A DNA stretch of 53,654 bases from CAYLSV01 sp964386435 (GCA_964386435.1 CAYLSV010000016.1:1-53654), one strand, 5' to 3'; positions 14,293-23,498 are shown, numbered from the stretch's first letter. Numbers and translations are program-made. Notes: generated by a model not told the origin, from the sequence alone.

Positions 14293-15948
14293 GTGGACAT
14301 GATCCGCGAACAACTAGCGCGATTGCAAAGCCAGCTTGCCGGCCTCACGGCCAGCCAGAAGATGCTGGCCGCCGCGCTCGTGGCGGTCATGGCCCTCACG
14401 GTCCTTTGGTGGGCCGACAAAGCCGCCCAGCCGTCCATGCTGCCGGTGCTCGATCAGGCGCTTGTCGCCGAGGAGATCGGCCCGATCCGCAGCGCCCTCT
14501 CCGCCGCCGGCATCCCGTTCGAGGTGCAGGGCGATCGCGTCATGGTCCCCGCCGGCCGGCAGCTCGAAGCCATCAGCGTCATGGGCATGGGCAACGCTTT
14601 GCCGCGCAACCCCTCGGCCGCGTTCGAGCGGATGGTCGAGAAGATGAGCGCGTGGGACAGCTCGCTCAAGACCGACGAGTACCTCCGCGAGGCGAAGCGG
14701 CGTTATTTGTGCGAGATCATCACCGGTTTCCCCGGCGTGAGCCAGGCCGACGTGGTGCTGGGCATGAGCACCCGCCGCCGCATCGGCAAGCAGGACGCCC
14801 CGACCGCCGCCATCGCCCTTAGCACCCGCGACGGCCGCAAGACGGCCGACCGCGAAATGATCGAGGGGGCCGTCAACATTGTCTGCGGCCTGGTCCCCGG
14901 CCTTGAGCGCTCGGCCGTCAAAGTCACCGTCAACGGCTTTCGCCAAGACGTCGCCGACCCCGACGGCCACATGGCCGCCGCGAACGACCTCTTCGAGCAG
15001 CGGGCCCGCCTCGAGCAGCATTACGAGCAGAAGATTTACAACCAACTCGACTTCATCCCGCAGCTGGTCGCCAGCGTCACGGTGGAGATCGACAACACCC
15101 GCCGCGAGATGCGCAGCCACCGGGTCGACCCCGACCAGGTCGTCGCCGCCCCCCGCAGCGAAACGAGCCAGCTCAGCGAGAGCAAGTCGACCAGCGCTCC
15201 CACCGAGCCCGGCGCCATTCCCAACACCGGCGGCAGCCTGTGGGACGAGATGTACGGCGGCGGCGAATCGACCAGCAGCGAGACGACCGAGGTCGACAAC
15301 TACGTCGACCATTCCCGCACCGAGGAGCACAGCTTCACCCCCGCCGGCACGCCAAAGGTCGTCAGCGCCGCCGTCCGCGTCCCGTGGAGCTACGTCGCCG
15401 CCGAGTGGAAGCGGCTGAACCCCGGCGTGGAGGAAGAGCCCACGCCCGATCAACTCACCGAGGTCGAGCAGCGCGTGCTGGACACCGTCCGGGCCGACAT
15501 CGTCGCTTGCACGAACATGGCCGACCCGAGCGGCATTAGCGTCAACACCTACGCCGACGCCGCCGGCCCCGCCGCGGGCGAGGCGGCCACCGAGGTCGCC
15601 GGCTTCACCCTGCCCGGCGGGATCGAGCCGCTGGCCCTGCTGACGACGCACGGCAAGTCGATCGTCCTCACCTTACTCGCTGCCGGCGCCGTCTTCGCCG
15701 TGCTCCGCATGGTCAGCAAGAGCGGCCCGACCGTCACCACCGAGATCCCCGACCTGCACAACGCCCTGGCCACCCTCCGCGGCGAGATGGCCATCGGCGA
15801 GGTCGGCGAGGAGGCGACGATCATGGACGCCCAGGACGCCGACCCCGAGACGATCGAGGCGAAGCAAATGGTCGAGCAGGTCCAGCAACTCGTCGGCGAC
15901 AACCCCGAGGCCGCCGCCAACCTCGTCCGCCGCTGGCTCGACGATTAG
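14293..15948 (+). CDS. fliF: flagellar MS-ring protein FliF
   Basis: About 551 residues. It has an N-terminal transmembrane helix (MLAAALVAVMALTVLWWA), the YscJ/FliF ring-building motifs (ALSAAGIPFEVQGDRVMVPA, ITGFPGVSQADVVLG, VNIVCGLVPGLERSAVKVTV), a middle periplasmic part with low-complexity Ser/Glu linkers, and a second transmembrane helix (SIVLTLLAAGAVFAVLRMV). The cytoplasmic tail ends VQQLVGDNPEAAANLVRRWL, which is the FliG-binding motif. The GTG at 14293 is chosen because AGGAGG (14279-14284) is 8 nt upstream; ATG 14299 is the close alternative. It forms the inner-membrane base of the flagellum. Confidence 0.95.
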   Translation: MDMIREQLARLQSQLAGLTASQKMLAAALVAVMALTVLWWADKAAQPSMLPVLDQALVAEEIGPIRSALSAAGIPFEVQGDRVMVPAGRQLEAISVMGMGNALPRNPSAAFERMVEKMSAWDSSLKTDEYLREAKRRYLCEIITGFPGVSQADVVLGMSTRRRIGKQDAPTAAIALSTRDGRKTADREMIEGAVNIVCGLVPGLERSAVKVTVNGFRQDVADPDGHMAAANDLFEQRARLEQHYEQKIYNQLDFIPQLVASVTVEIDNTRREMRSHRVDPDQVVAAPRSETSQLSESKSTSAPTEPGAIPNTGGSLWDEMYGGGESTSSETTEVDNYVDHSRTEEHSFTPAGTPKVVSAAVRVPWSYVAAEWKRLNPGVEEEPTPDQLTEVEQRVLDTVRADIVACTNMADPSGISVNTYADAAGPAAGEAATEVAGFTLPGGIEPLALLTTHGKSIVLTLLAAGAVFAVLRMVSKSGPTVTTEIPDLHNALATLRGEMAIGEVGEEATIMDAQDADPETIEAKQMVEQVQQLVGDNPEAAANLVRRWLDD

Positions 15949-15969
15949 CCGTTAGTTCAGGAGAAAACG

Positions 15970-17016
15970 ATGGAAGCGCTCGTCCCCGCCGAACCCACGC
16001 CGCCGCCGGTCCCGACCACGCTCAACGGCATTCGCAAGAGCGCTGTGCTGCTGCTCACCCTCCCGCAGGAGGCCGCCAGCAGCGTGATGAAGCTGCTGCC
16101 GCCCAAGGCGATCGAGGAGGTCAGCCGCGAGATCGCGAGCATGCGCAAGGTCAGCTTGCAGCACCGCCGCGAAGTCTTCGGCGAGTTCTACCACCTGGCG
16201 CTGGCCAACAACTACGTCGGCGAGGGCGGCCTCGAATACGCCCGGCAACTGCTCAGCAAGTCGCTGTCCCCCGAGGAGGCCGACCGCATTATAAAGAGCG
16301 TGACCGAGCAGGTGCAAACCACACCGTTCAGCTTCCTGCAGAAGGCCGACACGCACAATCTGCTGGCGTTCATTCAGGACGAGCACCCGCAGACGATCGC
16401 CCTGATCCTCGCCCACCTCGCCCCGCAGAAGGCGAGCGAAATCCTCATCGGTCTGCCCAGCCCGAAGCAGGTGGAGGTCGTGAAGCGCGTGGCCAACATG
16501 GAGCAGACCAACCCCGAGGTGATCAGCGAAGTCGAGCGCGGCCTCGAAGGTCGGATCAGCGACATGGTCAGCCAAAGCTTCGAGACCACCGGCGGCGTGG
16601 AGAACGTCGCGGAGATGCTCAACCTCGCCGATCGCTCGACGGAGAAGGGCATCATGGAGGGCCTCGAAGCCGAGGATCCGGACCTCGTCGAGAACATCCG
16701 CCGGCTCATGTTCGTCTTCGAGGACGTGCTGCTCGTCAACGACAAGGGCATTCAGAGTGTGCTCAAGGAGGTCGACAACGAGACGCTCGGCCTCGCCCTC
16801 AAGACGGCCAGCGACGAGCTCAAGGACAAGGTCTTCAAGAACATGTCCGATCGAGCCAGCAAACTCATCCAGGAGGACATGCAGTACATGGGCCCCGTCC
16901 GCGTCAGCGACGTGGAGGCGGCCCAGCAGAAAATCGTCGACGTCGTTCGCCGCTTGGAAGACTCCGGCGAGATCGTCATCGCCGGCCGCGGCGCGGACAC
17001 TGACATGGTGGTGTAA
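15970..17016 (+). CDS. fliG: flagellar motor switch protein FliG
   Basis: The 348-residue rotor protein has an N-terminal FliF-binding region (GIRKSAVLLLTLPQEAASSV), the middle domain with the EHPQ motif (DEHPQTIALILAHL), and a C-terminal torque domain with MFVFEDVLLVNDKGIQSVLK, charged helix residues facing the stator, and GPVRVSDVEAAQQKIVDVVR. AGGAG lies 7 nt before the ATG. It is followed within 5 nt of the stop by heptad element C4, which separates it from fliH. In the motor it converts ion flow through the stator into rotation and takes part in switching. Confidence 0.97.
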   Translation: MEALVPAEPTPPPVPTTLNGIRKSAVLLLTLPQEAASSVMKLLPPKAIEEVSREIASMRKVSLQHRREVFGEFYHLALANNYVGEGGLEYARQLLSKSLSPEEADRIIKSVTEQVQTTPFSFLQKADTHNLLAFIQDEHPQTIALILAHLAPQKASEILIGLPSPKQVEVVKRVANMEQTNPEVISEVERGLEGRISDMVSQSFETTGGVENVAEMLNLADRSTEKGIMEGLEAEDPDLVENIRRLMFVFEDVLLVNDKGIQSVLKEVDNETLGLALKTASDELKDKVFKNMSDRASKLIQEDMQYMGPVRVSDVEAAQQKIVDVVRRLEDSGEIVIAGRGADTDMVV

Positions 17017-17020
17017 GCCC

Positions 17021-17105
17021 GAGTACCGAGTACCGAGTACCGAGTCTTTGTTGATGCGTTTGCTGTAAGAAACATTACTCGGTACTCGTTACTGATTACT
17101 CATCA
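17021..17105. repeat. heptad hairpin element C4
   Basis: The left arm is three and a half copies of GAGTACC. The right arm (17075-17105) reads in 7-nt steps ACTCGGT, ACTCGTT, ACTGATT, ACTCATC. The inner loop of about 30 nt is AT-rich for this genome. It begins 4 nt after the fliG stop and ends 9 nt before the fliH start, inside the flagellar operon. Confidence 0.85.
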
Positions 17106-17114
17106 CTTCCGCTC

Positions 17115-17804
17115 ATGCCTCTCGTCAAAGCAATCACCGCCTCGCGGCTTGACACCTTCAGTTTCCACGATGTGGAGCGGCAGGCCGTCGATCTGATGAA
17201 AGAGGCCCACCGGCAAGCGGCCGAGGTGAAGGCGGCGGCGACGGCGGAGGCCGAGACGATACGGCGTCAGGCGGCCGAGCAGGGTCACGCCGAAGGCCAC
17301 GCCGAAGGCGTGGTGGCCGGGCGAGCCGACGGCGAGCAAGCCGGACGGCAGGAGGCTTTCGAGCAGCAGGCGACCGAATTGCGGGAGTTCGCCGGTGCCC
17401 TCGCCGGCATGCTCAACGAGATCGGTCAGCGGCACCAGGCGCTGCACGACGCCGCCGCCGAACACGTGACGGCGCTGGCCGTCGCGGTGGCCGAGAAGGT
17501 GACGAAGCGGCAGGGCGCGCTGGACGTCGAGGTGCTGAAGGCGAACGTCACGGCCGCCGCCCGCTGTGTCGCCGATGCCGGGGCGCTGCGGTTGGCGATC
17601 CACCCGGACCAGGCGTCGGCACTGGCCGAGGCGCTGCCGCTGCTGGGCGTCGAGTGGCCGGCGCTGGCCGATGCGGCCGTGATGCCGGACAAGTCGGTGA
17701 CGCCCGGTGGTTGCCGCGTTCACGCCGCCGGTGGCACGGTGGACGCCGACTTGCAGACGCAGCTCGATCGCCTCGCCGCCGAGCTTTTGCCGGAGAACAC
17801 GTGA
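17115..17804 (+). CDS. fliH: flagellar assembly protein FliH
   Basis: The 229-residue protein has a long Ala/Glu/Gln-rich N-terminal coiled coil (MKEAHRQAAEVKAAATAEAE) followed by the GxxxG-like stretch typical of FliH (GHAEGHAEGVVAGRADGEQA). The C-terminal domain (ALAVAVAEKVTKRQ, DAGALRLAIHPDQASALAEA, GGCRVHAAGGTVDADLQTQL) matches the FliH/V-ATPase E-like fold. It binds and regulates the FliI ATPase at the export gate. No ribosome site is seen; the ATG lies 9 nt behind element C4. Its stop codon overlaps the fliI start. Confidence 0.92.
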   Translation: MPLVKAITASRLDTFSFHDVERQAVDLMKEAHRQAAEVKAAATAEAETIRRQAAEQGHAEGHAEGVVAGRADGEQAGRQEAFEQQATELREFAGALAGMLNEIGQRHQALHDAAAEHVTALAVAVAEKVTKRQGALDVEVLKANVTAAARCVADAGALRLAIHPDQASALAEALPLLGVEWPALADAAVMPDKSVTPGGCRVHAAGGTVDADLQTQLDRLAAELLPENT

Positions 17805-19174
17805 GTTCTCCGTTTGCCACCGCCGAGATGGTCGACGGCATCGCCGGTGCCGTGAGTGTCGGCGTGACGGGGCAGGTCCGCCGCATGACTGGCCTGACGG
17901 TCGAGGCGGCGAATCTCCCGTTGCCGGTGGGGAACTTGTGCCGGATCAACACGGCGGCCGGGCGGATGATCGACGCCGAGGTCATCGGCTTCACTGAAAC
18001 GGGCACGCTGCTCATGCCGCTGGCCGAGGCTCGCGGGATCAGTCGCGGCGACCGCGTGAGCAACGTCGCCGGCGGCCCGCGCATCCCGACCGGCACCGGC
18101 TTGCTCGGCCGCGTCATCGACGGGGCGGGCCGGCCAATCGACAACCTCGGGCCGCTGCCGCGGGGCAAGCTCCGCCGCCTCGACGGCCGCCGGCCCGACC
18201 CGCTGGAGCGCCGCCTGATCCGCCAGCCGATCAGCACCGGCACCCGCTGCATCGACGCCCTGATGACCTGCGGCCAAGGCCAACGCCTCGGCCTCTTCGC
18301 CGGCCCCGGCGTCGGCAAGTCGACGCTCATGGCGAGCATCGCCAAGCAAACCTCCGCCGACGTCAGCGTCATCGCCCTCATCGGCGAACGCGGACGCGAG
18401 GTTCAAGAGTTCCTCCACGAAGCACTCGGCGAAGAGGGCTTGAAGCGGTGCGTGGTCATCGTCGCCACCGGCGATGACCCGCCACTGTTGAAAGTGCGGG
18501 CGGCCAAGGTCGCCTGCACAGTGGCCGAGTCGCTTCGGGATGAAGGCGCCGACGTTCTTTTACTGATGGATTCGCTCACCCGCCTCGCGCAGGCACAACG
18601 CCAGATTGGCCTCGCCGCGGGTGAGCCGCCGGCGACGCGGGGCTTCCCGCCGAGTGTGTTTGCGTTGTTGCCGCAGATTTTGGAGAGGGCGGGAAAGACG
18701 GAGCAAGGCAGCATCACCGGTTTCTACACGGTGTTGGTGGAAGGCAACGACTTCGACGAGCCGATCCCCGACGCGGTCAAGGGGATTGCCGACGGTCACA
18801 TCCTGCTCAGCCGCGATCTGGCGGCGAAGGGTCACTACCCGGCCATCGATGTTCTGCACTCGATCAGCCGAGTAAGGAACGACGTGGTCGACGGCATCCA
18901 CCGGCAGCGGGCCGAACGGGTATTACGTGTTGAAGCGGCCTACCGCGACATCGAGGATTTGATTAGTGTTGGCGCGTACGTGCCGGGTCAGAATGCAGAG
19001 CAGGATCTGGCCGTGGCGGTGCAGGACGACATCAAGGCGTTCCTGCAGCAGCGGGGCGACGAGCGGCCGGACTTGGCGGCGTCAACGTCGGCGCTTGAAG
19101 GTTTGTTCCTGAAGATCGAGCAAAAGGCCGCTGAGTTGCGCCAGCGGCCGGCTCAGGCGCAACCCGCGGCTTGA
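17801..19174 (+). CDS. fliI: flagellar export ATPase FliI
   Basis: The 457-residue F1-type ATPase powers flagellar type III export. It shows Walker A GPGVGKST (about 168-175), IGERGREVQEFLHEAL, Walker B DVLLLMDSLTRLAQAQRQIG, GEPPATRGFPPSVFALLPQI and the C-terminal DIEDLISVGAYVPGQNAEQD that distinguishes FliI/YscN from F1 beta. The GTG start at 17801 overlaps the fliH stop (GTGA), implying coupled translation. The length is normal. The Ala/Gln-rich tail RPAQAQPAA is an extension. Confidence 0.97.
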   Translation: MSSPFATAEMVDGIAGAVSVGVTGQVRRMTGLTVEAANLPLPVGNLCRINTAAGRMIDAEVIGFTETGTLLMPLAEARGISRGDRVSNVAGGPRIPTGTGLLGRVIDGAGRPIDNLGPLPRGKLRRLDGRRPDPLERRLIRQPISTGTRCIDALMTCGQGQRLGLFAGPGVGKSTLMASIAKQTSADVSVIALIGERGREVQEFLHEALGEEGLKRCVVIVATGDDPPLLKVRAAKVACTVAESLRDEGADVLLLMDSLTRLAQAQRQIGLAAGEPPATRGFPPSVFALLPQILERAGKTEQGSITGFYTVLVEGNDFDEPIPDAVKGIADGHILLSRDLAAKGHYPAIDVLHSISRVRNDVVDGIHRQRAERVLRVEAAYRDIEDLISVGAYVPGQNAEQDLAVAVQDDIKAFLQQRGDERPDLAASTSALEGLFLKIEQKAAELRQRPAQAQPAA

Positions 19175-19189
19175 TGACAGAGGCGATGC

Positions 19190-19666
19190 ATGGCCCAGTT
19201 CAAGTTCCGCCTCGACACCGTGCTTCGGCAGCGTGAGCTGGAGGAGACGGTCGCCCAGTCCGCCGTTGCCGAAGCGCGGCGGAAGGTGGTGGCGATCGAG
19301 GAAGAACTGCGGGATTTGCAGGGGCAATCGGACGCCGCGGCACAGTGGATGAGTGCAGGCCGGCACCTGCAAGGCCCGATAAATCTGCAGACGCTGGCCG
19401 CGCATCGCCGATACCTCAACAGCGTCGCCACGGTTGGCGGCGACAAGGTCCGGCGGCTGGCGTTGGCCCAGCGGGACGTCGAAACCGCCCGACAGCGGTT
19501 GGCCGAGGCGGCCAGGCGGCGCAAGGCAATTGAGACGCTCCGCGACAAGCAGGAGCAACAGTGGCGAACAGACCGCCGCCGCCGCGAGGACGCCGCCGCC
19601 GATGAGGCCGCCACGCAGATGACCTTCGCCAAGCAAACAGCTTCCACCCCGATCGGCTTGACATGA
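19190..19666 (+). CDS. fliJ: flagellar export protein FliJ
   Basis: The 158-residue protein is an almost continuous antiparallel coiled coil. It begins with the FliJ signature FKFRLDTVLRQRELEETVAQ and carries charged heptads to the end (RQRLAEAARRRKAIETLRDK). In the export apparatus FliJ sits in the FliI hexamer like the gamma subunit of F1. It is 15 nt behind fliI, and its TGA overlaps the next ATG. Confidence 0.92.
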   Translation: MAQFKFRLDTVLRQRELEETVAQSAVAEARRKVVAIEEELRDLQGQSDAAAQWMSAGRHLQGPINLQTLAAHRRYLNSVATVGGDKVRRLALAQRDVETARQRLAEAARRRKAIETLRDKQEQQWRTDRRRREDAAADEAATQMTFAKQTASTPIGLT

Positions 19667-20364
19667 ACTTCCTCAAGCGCATCGCCTTCGCCCTGACCGT
19701 CGTGATGGCTTTCAACTTCTTCGCCGTCGCCGGCTACGCGGTGTACGTGTGGCAAACAACCGGCCTCGACGGCGAGCGGTTCGCCGAGTTGAAGGCTGTG
19801 CTTTATCCGCCGGAGGAGCCGGAGGTGGTGATCGAGGAGGTGGAGCCGGAACCGCCGACGGCGCTGGAGCGGTTGGAGCAATTGCTCGCCGAGCAGCCGG
19901 CCACACCGCACGTCGCGGTGACGGCTCAAGTTGATGAAGCCGTTGCCGCGCAGGCCCAGGAGCTTGAGCGTCGCGGCCGGGAGATGATTGATTTGCGCCG
20001 CCAGCTCACACTCGCCCAACGCCAGGTGCTTGCCGATCGGCAGGCGGTTGAGGCCGGCGAGGCGGCGCTGGCGCAGAAGGTGGATCGGCAGGCGGAGCTC
20101 GCGGCGGATGAGGGGTTCCAGTCGACGCTGGCATTTTACGAGTCGATGCCGGCCAAGCAGGCGAAGGACCTTTTCCTGAACATGGACGAGCCGGCCGTGG
20201 CAACGTACTTGGCGGCGATGAAGTCGCGGTCGGCGGGGAAGATCGTGAAGGAGTTCAAGCAGCCCGATGAGCGGGATTTCCTGCAGCGGGTGATGGCCGA
20301 GATGCGGTCGGCGGAGTCGGTTGAGGAGATGGCGGGGGCCGTGGCGAGCAGGGGCAACGTCTGA
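19663..20364 (+). CDS. MotE-like flagellar protein (MgtE N-terminal-type domain)
   Basis: The 233-residue protein has an N-terminal transmembrane helix (IAFALTVVMAFNFFAVAGYAVYV), a coiled coil (EVIEEVEPEP to QVLADRQAVEAGEA) and a C-terminal MgtE_N-like helical domain (FYESMPAKQAKDLFLNMDEP, VATYLAAMKSRSAGKIVKEF). This layout is that of MotE, a periplasmic chaperone for MotC in alphaproteobacteria, and of similar proteins placed after fliJ in many phyla. The start overlaps the fliJ stop (ATGA), so translation is coupled. The exact motor role here is inferred from layout and context. Confidence 0.8.
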   Translation: MNFLKRIAFALTVVMAFNFFAVAGYAVYVWQTTGLDGERFAELKAVLYPPEEPEVVIEEVEPEPPTALERLEQLLAEQPATPHVAVTAQVDEAVAAQAQELERRGREMIDLRRQLTLAQRQVLADRQAVEAGEAALAQKVDRQAELAADEGFQSTLAFYESMPAKQAKDLFLNMDEPAVATYLAAMKSRSAGKIVKEFKQPDERDFLQRVMAEMRSAESVEEMAGAVASRGNV

Positions 20365-20391
20365 GGCAACGTCTGACGCCGAGAGGCCACC

Positions 20392-21801
20392 ATGCAAGTG
20401 AAACCGATCCAACCCATCCCCGCCCCCGCCGCACCGTCGCCCCGTAAGGAGGCGTCGGCCGATCGACCCGATTTCGCCGCCGAGGTCCGTGCCGCCGAGG
20501 GCCGGGCGAGGCCGAGCGAGGCGGCGGACGAGGAAGTTGAAGTCGCCGCCGAGGACGTGGGAGCTTCGGCGGAAGACGAGGCCGCGGCCGCCGACGTGGC
20601 TGACGCTTCGGCCGGCGATCAAGAAGGCTCGGATGAGCCGCCGGTGCTTGCCGCTCCCGTGGAGATCGCGGCGGCCGTGCCGGTTGCGGCATTTGATGAA
20701 GCGGCACCCGATGAGGTCGCGGCGGTGCCAGCCGATTCGGTTGAGCTTGTGGTCGAAGAGATGGCCGACGAAACGCCTCTCGAGGTCGAGCCTGAGTCGG
20801 TCGCCGATGGATCGGTTGTTGAAGTTGCCCCGGTGCCAGTTGCGTCAACCGAGGTCGAGGCGGCGACCGACGCGCCGGAGCCAATCGAGCAAGCAGTGGT
20901 GGCCCCGCCGCTGAGGTTCGAGTCGCCGAGCCGGCCGCGGCCTGGTGCGGAGAAGCCGGTTGATGTCACCGCTGAGGAGCGGCCTTCACCGGAAGTCGCG
21001 GCCACGGGTGACGAGGTGGCGGCGGTGATTTCTGAGGAGCCCGCGTTGTCCGCCGTTGCTGCCGCGGTGCGGCCGGCGGTTGCGGATGAACCGGTGAAGC
21101 CGGATCAACCGCGTGCGGCCGAGGCGGTGCCCGATCCGAATGCGCCGGTCGTTTCCGTCGACTCGTCCGCCAACGTCGCGGTCGACGTGCAGGCGGAGCA
21201 GCCGGTGGTTGCCCGCCCGATGTCCGAGGCCGCGCCGGTTACAACGTCGGCGAACGAGGTGGCCGCGCCGCGTCCGGTGGATGCTGGGCCGCAGCCGATG
21301 GTCGAGGCGTTGCCGCGGCCGACAATGGAGCCGACGCAGTCGATGCCGATGCGTTCGGTCGACGCCGCGCCAACCGATCCGCGGCAGGTGATGCGCGACA
21401 ACGGCGAGCAGCTCATCCGCCACGTCCGCACCACCGTGACCAAGGGCGGCGGCGACGTGCAGATGCGGCTCGACCCGCCGACGCTGGGCAGCGTGGTGGT
21501 GCGGGTGCGCGTCGTCGAGGGCACGGCCCAGGTTGCGCTGATCACGCCGAGCACTGAGGCGGCGAACGCGCTGGGCAAGTCGTTGCAGCAGCTCAAGCAC
21601 GCGCTGGAGGCGACCGGGCTGAACGTCGATCGGCTCAACGTCCGCCAAACCGCCCCGGTCGACGCCGGGCAGCAGGCGCGGCAGGATTCGCGCGACGGTC
21701 AGCAGGACGGCCGGCAACAGGACGGCCGTCGGCAGGAACAGCAGACGGACGCGGACGGTCGGCGGCGACAGTTCTACATGCCCGATGAAGAGGCGGCGTG
21801 A
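20392..21801 (+). CDS. fliK: flagellar hook-length control protein FliK
   Basis: A 469-residue protein. Residues 1 to about 330 are a low-complexity Ala/Glu/Pro/Val-rich ruler region with the repeated flavour EVAAxxxAE. The C-terminal domain shows the Flg_hook core VQMRLDPPTLGSVVVRVRVV, TPSTEAANALGKSLQQLKHA and LEATGLNVDRLNV, followed by a Gln/Arg/Asp-rich tail. FliK is the secreted molecular ruler that ends hook growth and switches export specificity. It is 27 nt after the MotE-like gene. It is the last recognisable flagellar gene; flgD, flgE and fliL-R are not in the window. Confidence 0.9.
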   Translation: MQVKPIQPIPAPAAPSPRKEASADRPDFAAEVRAAEGRARPSEAADEEVEVAAEDVGASAEDEAAAADVADASAGDQEGSDEPPVLAAPVEIAAAVPVAAFDEAAPDEVAAVPADSVELVVEEMADETPLEVEPESVADGSVVEVAPVPVASTEVEAATDAPEPIEQAVVAPPLRFESPSRPRPGAEKPVDVTAEERPSPEVAATGDEVAAVISEEPALSAVAAAVRPAVADEPVKPDQPRAAEAVPDPNAPVVSVDSSANVAVDVQAEQPVVARPMSEAAPVTTSANEVAAPRPVDAGPQPMVEALPRPTMEPTQSMPMRSVDAAPTDPRQVMRDNGEQLIRHVRTTVTKGGGDVQMRLDPPTLGSVVVRVRVVEGTAQVALITPSTEAANALGKSLQQLKHALEATGLNVDRLNVRQTAPVDAGQQARQDSRDGQQDGRQQDGRRQEQQTDADGRRRQFYMPDEEAA

Positions 21802-21831
21802 GTCAGTCGTCGGACGCTGCTGGCCGACGCA

Positions 21832-21837
21832 TAGGCT
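21832..21837 (+). promoter_or_regulatory. -10-like TAGGCT, leaderless start
   Basis: TAGGCT lies 5 nt before ATG 21843, just after the fliK stop, with no Shine-Dalgarno sequence. Confidence 0.35.
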
Positions 21838-21842
21838 GCGGC

Positions 21843-23048
21843 ATGATGCGGTTGGGCTGCCTTCTCCTGCTGTTGCCGATGGTGCTGATCGGGTGTGCCA
21901 ACGAGCCGGCGGCGGGGCCGGAGGTGGCGGCGGAGGTGCCGATCGTGCGGGTGCGGCTGGCGGCGGACGTGCAGCAGGTGAGCGTCGGCGGCGGGGAGTT
22001 GGTGGCCCAGACCGAGGCGCAGCGGAACGTGCTGCCGGATGTCGGGGCGTTGCCGATCCGCCGGGCCCAGGGCGGGTGGCAGATCGGCACGGCGAGCTTC
22101 CGCGGCGACGACCTGACGCTGCTGCCGCGCGGGGAGGGCGTGACGATCACGGTGGATGGCGACGCGTATCACGGGGCGATTCGGCTGGTGCCGGACGACG
22201 AGCGGGCGGCGGTTTTTGATGTGGTGAACGTGGTGGACATCGAGCTGTATCTGCGGGGCGTCTTGCCGCCGGAGGTCGGCGGGCTGGGCGAGCCGGAGGC
22301 GTTCAAGGCCCAGGCGGTGGCGGCCCGGACGTACGCGCTCTACCAGGCGCGAACGCGGGACTTCGGCCACTTCGACCTCGCGCCGGACACCGGCGACCAG
22401 GTCTACAGCGGGGCCGGCGTGGAGCGGGAGGCAACCAACGCGGCCGTCGAGGCGACGCGGGGCGTGGTGCTGGCATGGGGCGAGCGGGGCGAGGAGAAGA
22501 TTTTCAAGGCGTACTTCCACAGCAGCGCCGGCGGGGCGACGGGCAGCGTGGCCGACGTTTACGGCGAGCCGGCGATCCCGCCGTTGTCAGCGCAGGAGCT
22601 GGGCGACTTCGGCGACGAGGCCGACTTCTGGACGTGGCCGCCGGTGACGCTCAGCCGTCGCGACGCCACCCGACGGCTGCGGGCCTGGGGCGAGCGGCGG
22701 GGGCATGCCGTGGCGGGCGTCGGGCAGGTGCAGAATTTGGAGATCACCCGCCGCGGCCCCGGCGGCCGGCCGGCGGCGTTCCGGGTGATCGACGAGAACC
22801 GCCGCGAGTTCGACCTCCTGCCCGAGGAGCTGCGGCCGGCGCTCAACGGCGGCGACTTCGTGCTGCGCAGCACGTTCTTCGACGTGGTGCCAACCGGCGA
22901 CGGGTTCGTCTTCCAGAACGGCCGCGGCTGGGGCCACGGCGTGGGCATGAGCCAGTGGGCCGCGGCGGGCATGGCGGCCGAGGGCATGGACTGGCGGCAA
23001 ATCCTGCAACGCAGCTACCCGCGGGCACTCCTCGTACGGGCGTATTGA
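21843..23048 (+). CDS. SpoIID/LytB-domain lipoprotein
   Basis: About 401 residues. A lipoprotein signal (MMRLGCLLLLLPMVLIGC, lipobox LIGC) is followed by a SpoIID domain: DIELYLRGVLPPEV (the glutamate in PPEV is in the place of the catalytic one), EAFKAQAVAARTYALYQ, YFHSSAGGATGSVADV, and the C-terminal GRGWGHGVGMSQWAAAGMA. SpoIID proteins are lytic transglycosylases or amidase enhancers acting on peptidoglycan. A GTG at 21798 overlapping the fliK stop is an alternative start; ATG 21843 gives a better signal peptide and has the -10-like hexamer. A role in letting the flagellum through the wall is possible but is inferred from position only. Confidence 0.88.
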   Translation: MMRLGCLLLLLPMVLIGCANEPAAGPEVAAEVPIVRVRLAADVQQVSVGGGELVAQTEAQRNVLPDVGALPIRRAQGGWQIGTASFRGDDLTLLPRGEGVTITVDGDAYHGAIRLVPDDERAAVFDVVNVVDIELYLRGVLPPEVGGLGEPEAFKAQAVAARTYALYQARTRDFGHFDLAPDTGDQVYSGAGVEREATNAAVEATRGVVLAWGERGEEKIFKAYFHSSAGGATGSVADVYGEPAIPPLSAQELGDFGDEADFWTWPPVTLSRRDATRRLRAWGERRGHAVAGVGQVQNLEITRRGPGGRPAAFRVIDENRREFDLLPEELRPALNGGDFVLRSTFFDVVPTGDGFVFQNGRGWGHGVGMSQWAAAGMAAEGMDWRQILQRSYPRALLVRAY

Positions 23049-23062
23049 CTTGATGACACGAG

Positions 23063-23090
23063 GTAGCCGCAAAGCCCGCCCCGCGGCTAC
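23063..23090. repeat. GTAGCCGC hairpin, family B-like
   Basis: An 8-bp stem (GTAGCCGC, GCGGCTAC) with a 12-nt loop lies between the SpoIID-like gene and the convergent ACT gene. The right arm contains the ACT gene stop codon. It may be a small relative of family B or a bidirectional terminator. Confidence 0.5.
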
Positions 23091-23497
23091 TTCAGTTCTT
23101 GGGCATGCACGACGCACCCGCTCGTTTGAAGCGCATCCACCGCCGCGTGCAGATCGCCCTCGCGGATCAGCAGGTGATCGGTGTCGAACGTGCTGATCGC
23201 CAGCACCGGGACCTTGGCGGCGGCCAGCGGTTGCAGCAGGGCGAGCAGCACGCCAATCTCGCTGAAGTCGAGCGGGCCGGCGAGGGTCAGGGCGTGGAAC
23301 GGCCCCTCGATCTTCAAGCTTTTGCCGCGCTTCTTCGGCAGGTAGCGCTGGGCACAGATGATCGACAGTTCATCGCCCGTGCGGGTGATGCTGACGAATC
23401 GGCCGCGGGCCCACTTCGGTCGGGCGGCGTCGGGCTTGAGCCGGCAGACGATGAGCGGCTCAGCGAGGATCGTCAGGCGACGCGGCGATTCGGACAA
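23087..23497 (-). CDS. ACT-domain protein
   Basis: The 136-residue protein resembles the stand-alone tandem ACT proteins near CASTOR or aspartokinase regulatory domains: LTILAEPLIVCRLKPDAARP, FVSITRTGDELSIICAQRYL, GPLDFSEIGVLLALLQPLAA and ISTFDTDHLLIREGDLHAAV. ACT domains bind amino acids and regulate enzymes. The TTG start at 23497 is only 1 nt past the 3' end of tRNA-Thr on the same strand, so tRNA processing would leave an almost leaderless message. No other good start is seen further in. The ligand is unknown. Confidence 0.82.
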   Translation of the reverse strand: MSESPRRLTILAEPLIVCRLKPDAARPKWARGRFVSITRTGDELSIICAQRYLPKKRGKSLKIEGPFHALTLAGPLDFSEIGVLLALLQPLAAAKVPVLAISTFDTDHLLIREGDLHAAVDALQTSGCVVHAQELK

Positions 23498-23498
23498 A

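Noticed and set aside
14314..15651. 445-codon open frame antisense to fliF
   Set aside because: The sense strand encodes a full FliF; the antisense product has no recognisable features.
17021..17105. Possible CRISPR or tandem-repeat array
   Set aside because: The units are 7 nt, degenerate and inverted, with no spacers and no cas genes nearby.
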